Below are positions 60,814 to 64,000 of a stretch of 64,000 nt of DNA, piece after piece. Every line of letters starts with the position of its first letter. Position 1 is the stretch's first letter. Origin of the DNA: Paenibacillus sp. FSL H8-0537 (GTDB taxonomy: Bacteria > Bacillota > Bacilli > Paenibacillales > Paenibacillaceae). The stretch covers positions 5,508,001 to 5,572,000 of the forward strand of contig NZ_CP150290.1 of NCBI RefSeq assembly GCF_038051995.1. The letters are read 5' to 3'. A program made the translations under genes and the position numbers. Below the pieces are notes generated by a model, which saw only the letters and a program-made list of their open reading frames with translations, was not told the DNA's origin and made no database searches.

Positions 60814-60890
60814 TGGCGGAGCTGACGAGATTCGAACTCGCGGTCTCCTGCGTGACAGGCAGGCATGTTAGGCCTCTACACCACAGCTCC
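60814..60890 (-). tRNA. tRNA-Asp (GTC)
   Basis: The acceptor is GGAGCTG and the anticodon loop CTGTCAC. CCA is encoded. Confidence 0.93.
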
Positions 60891-60925
60891 ACATCATATT
60901 CTCGGATCATTCCGAAGGTAAAGTT

Positions 60926-61002
<77 letters not shown>

Positions 61003-61019
61003 TCATCGTAAAAGCAATA

Positions 61020-61095
61020 TGGTGGAGGCTGAGGGGATCGAACCCCCGACCCTCTGCTTGTAAGGCAGATGCTCTCCCAGCTGAGCTAAGCCTCC
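61020..61095 (-). tRNA. tRNA-Val (TAC)
   Basis: The acceptor is GGAGGCT and the anticodon loop CTTACAA. CCA is encoded. Confidence 0.93.
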
Positions 61096-61165
61096 ATGTT
61101 GTTTAAGCGACTTTTATATCTTAACACTTTTTTAATCTTTTTGCAAGTTCTTTTTAAAAGTTTTT

Positions 61166-61240
61166 TGGTGACCCGTAGGGGACTCGAACCCCTGTTACCT
61201 CCGTGAAAGGGAGGTGTCTTAACCACTTGACCAACGGGCC
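61166..61240 (-). tRNA. tRNA-Glu (TTC)
   Basis: The acceptor is GGCCCGT and the anticodon loop CTTTCAC. CCA is encoded. A 70-base AT-rich spacer separates it from tRNA-Val. Confidence 0.92.
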
Positions 61241-61275
61241 ATCTTAAAATTCAACCAACATACTTTAAGTAAGTA

Positions 61276-61366
61276 TGGCAGAGAGGAAGGGATTCGAACC
61301 CTCGAGACCCGGTTAGAGCCTACACGATTTCCAATCGTGCTCCTTCGACCACTCGGACACCTCTCT
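61276..61366 (-). tRNA. tRNA-Ser (GGA)
   Basis: The acceptor is AGAGAGG, the anticodon loop TTGGAAA, and a long variable arm is present. CCA is encoded. Confidence 0.92.
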
Positions 61367-61370
61367 ATAA

Positions 61371-61446
61371 TGGCTCCCCGAACAGGACTCGAACCTGTGA
61401 CAACTCGATTAACAGTCGAGTGCTCTACCAACTGAGCTATCAGGGA
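61371..61446 (-). tRNA. tRNA-Asn (GTT)
   Basis: The acceptor is TCCCTGA and the anticodon loop CTGTTAA. CCA is encoded. It is the first tRNA after the 23S gene, about 80 bases away. Confidence 0.93.
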
Positions 61447-61526
61447 ATATAAAGCGTAACATACAAGGTATTGCTACCTTGAAAACTGGATGCGAAAGAC
61501 AAAGTCTGAAACTTTAGCGTGTTGTT

Positions 61527-64000
<2,474 letters not shown>

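Overview
The window looks like a chromosome segment of a Paenibacillus-type Bacillota (mid-GC, strong GGAGG ribosome sites, SLH-domain surface protein, SleB-type hydrolase, a Bacillus-like 16-tRNA array behind a 23S gene). It is assembled without obvious prophage, transposase or CRISPR sequence.

The most distinctive region is about 1.5-22.5 kb: a long, almost wholly leftward gene set that combines an NHLP/NHLM ribosomal-peptide (RiPP) export system with acyl-chain biosynthesis. In order of transcription it encodes an orphan LivJ-like lipoprotein, an HlyD-type adaptor, a C39 peptidase-ABC exporter, a second NHLM ABC exporter, two NHLP-leader precursor peptides with near-identical leaders and unrelated cores, a dicarboxylate-type symporter, a tandem GNAT acyltransferase, a fused ketosynthase/chain-length-factor-like protein, an acyl carrier protein, an SDR ketoreductase, a degenerate SDR, a third double-glycine Cys-bearing small protein, an orphan amino-acid-binding lipoprotein and a large hybrid sensor kinase. 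A divergent OmpR-type response regulator sits at the other end. Four TTGA boxes spaced exactly 11 bp apart stand in front of each precursor gene, and three of the same boxes precede the exporter operon; this is what an OmpR/SARP-type activator would bind. My reading is that the locus makes acylated (lipidated) peptides under two-component control. No Cys-modifying, YcaO or lanthionine enzyme is present.

From 23 to 27 kb and 37 to 41 kb are two iron-siderophore uptake modules. Each has a binding lipoprotein behind a Fur-like box and a regulator fusing AraC HTH to a siderophore-binding domain; the second also has an overlapping ferredoxin-NADP reductase. Between them (26.4-30.8 kb) lies an operon with a Ycf46-like AAA ATPase, DUF2997 and a DUF1257-like protein, a GYF_2/HhH protein, a 20-codon ORF and a radical SAM activase. 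It is followed by an RCC1/Ig/X2/SLH surface protein and a DUF3817-MFS fusion. From 41 to 59.6 kb are ordinary metabolic and regulatory genes: aldo/keto reductases, MDR dehydrogenase, MmyB-like, LAL and LysR regulators, arylamine NAT, a nuclease-fold/wHTH protein, a PhyH/TIM-barrel pair with AraC regulator, nitroreductase, and a UbiB kinase with a phasin-like partner.

The right end (59.9-64 kb) is the 3' part of an rRNA operon on the minus strand: a partial 23S followed directly by 16 tRNA genes, with no 5S gene between them. Five copies of a roughly 100-bp two-hairpin intergenic element are scattered over the first 37 kb, one ending on a stop codon and one lying between a Fur-like box and its gene.
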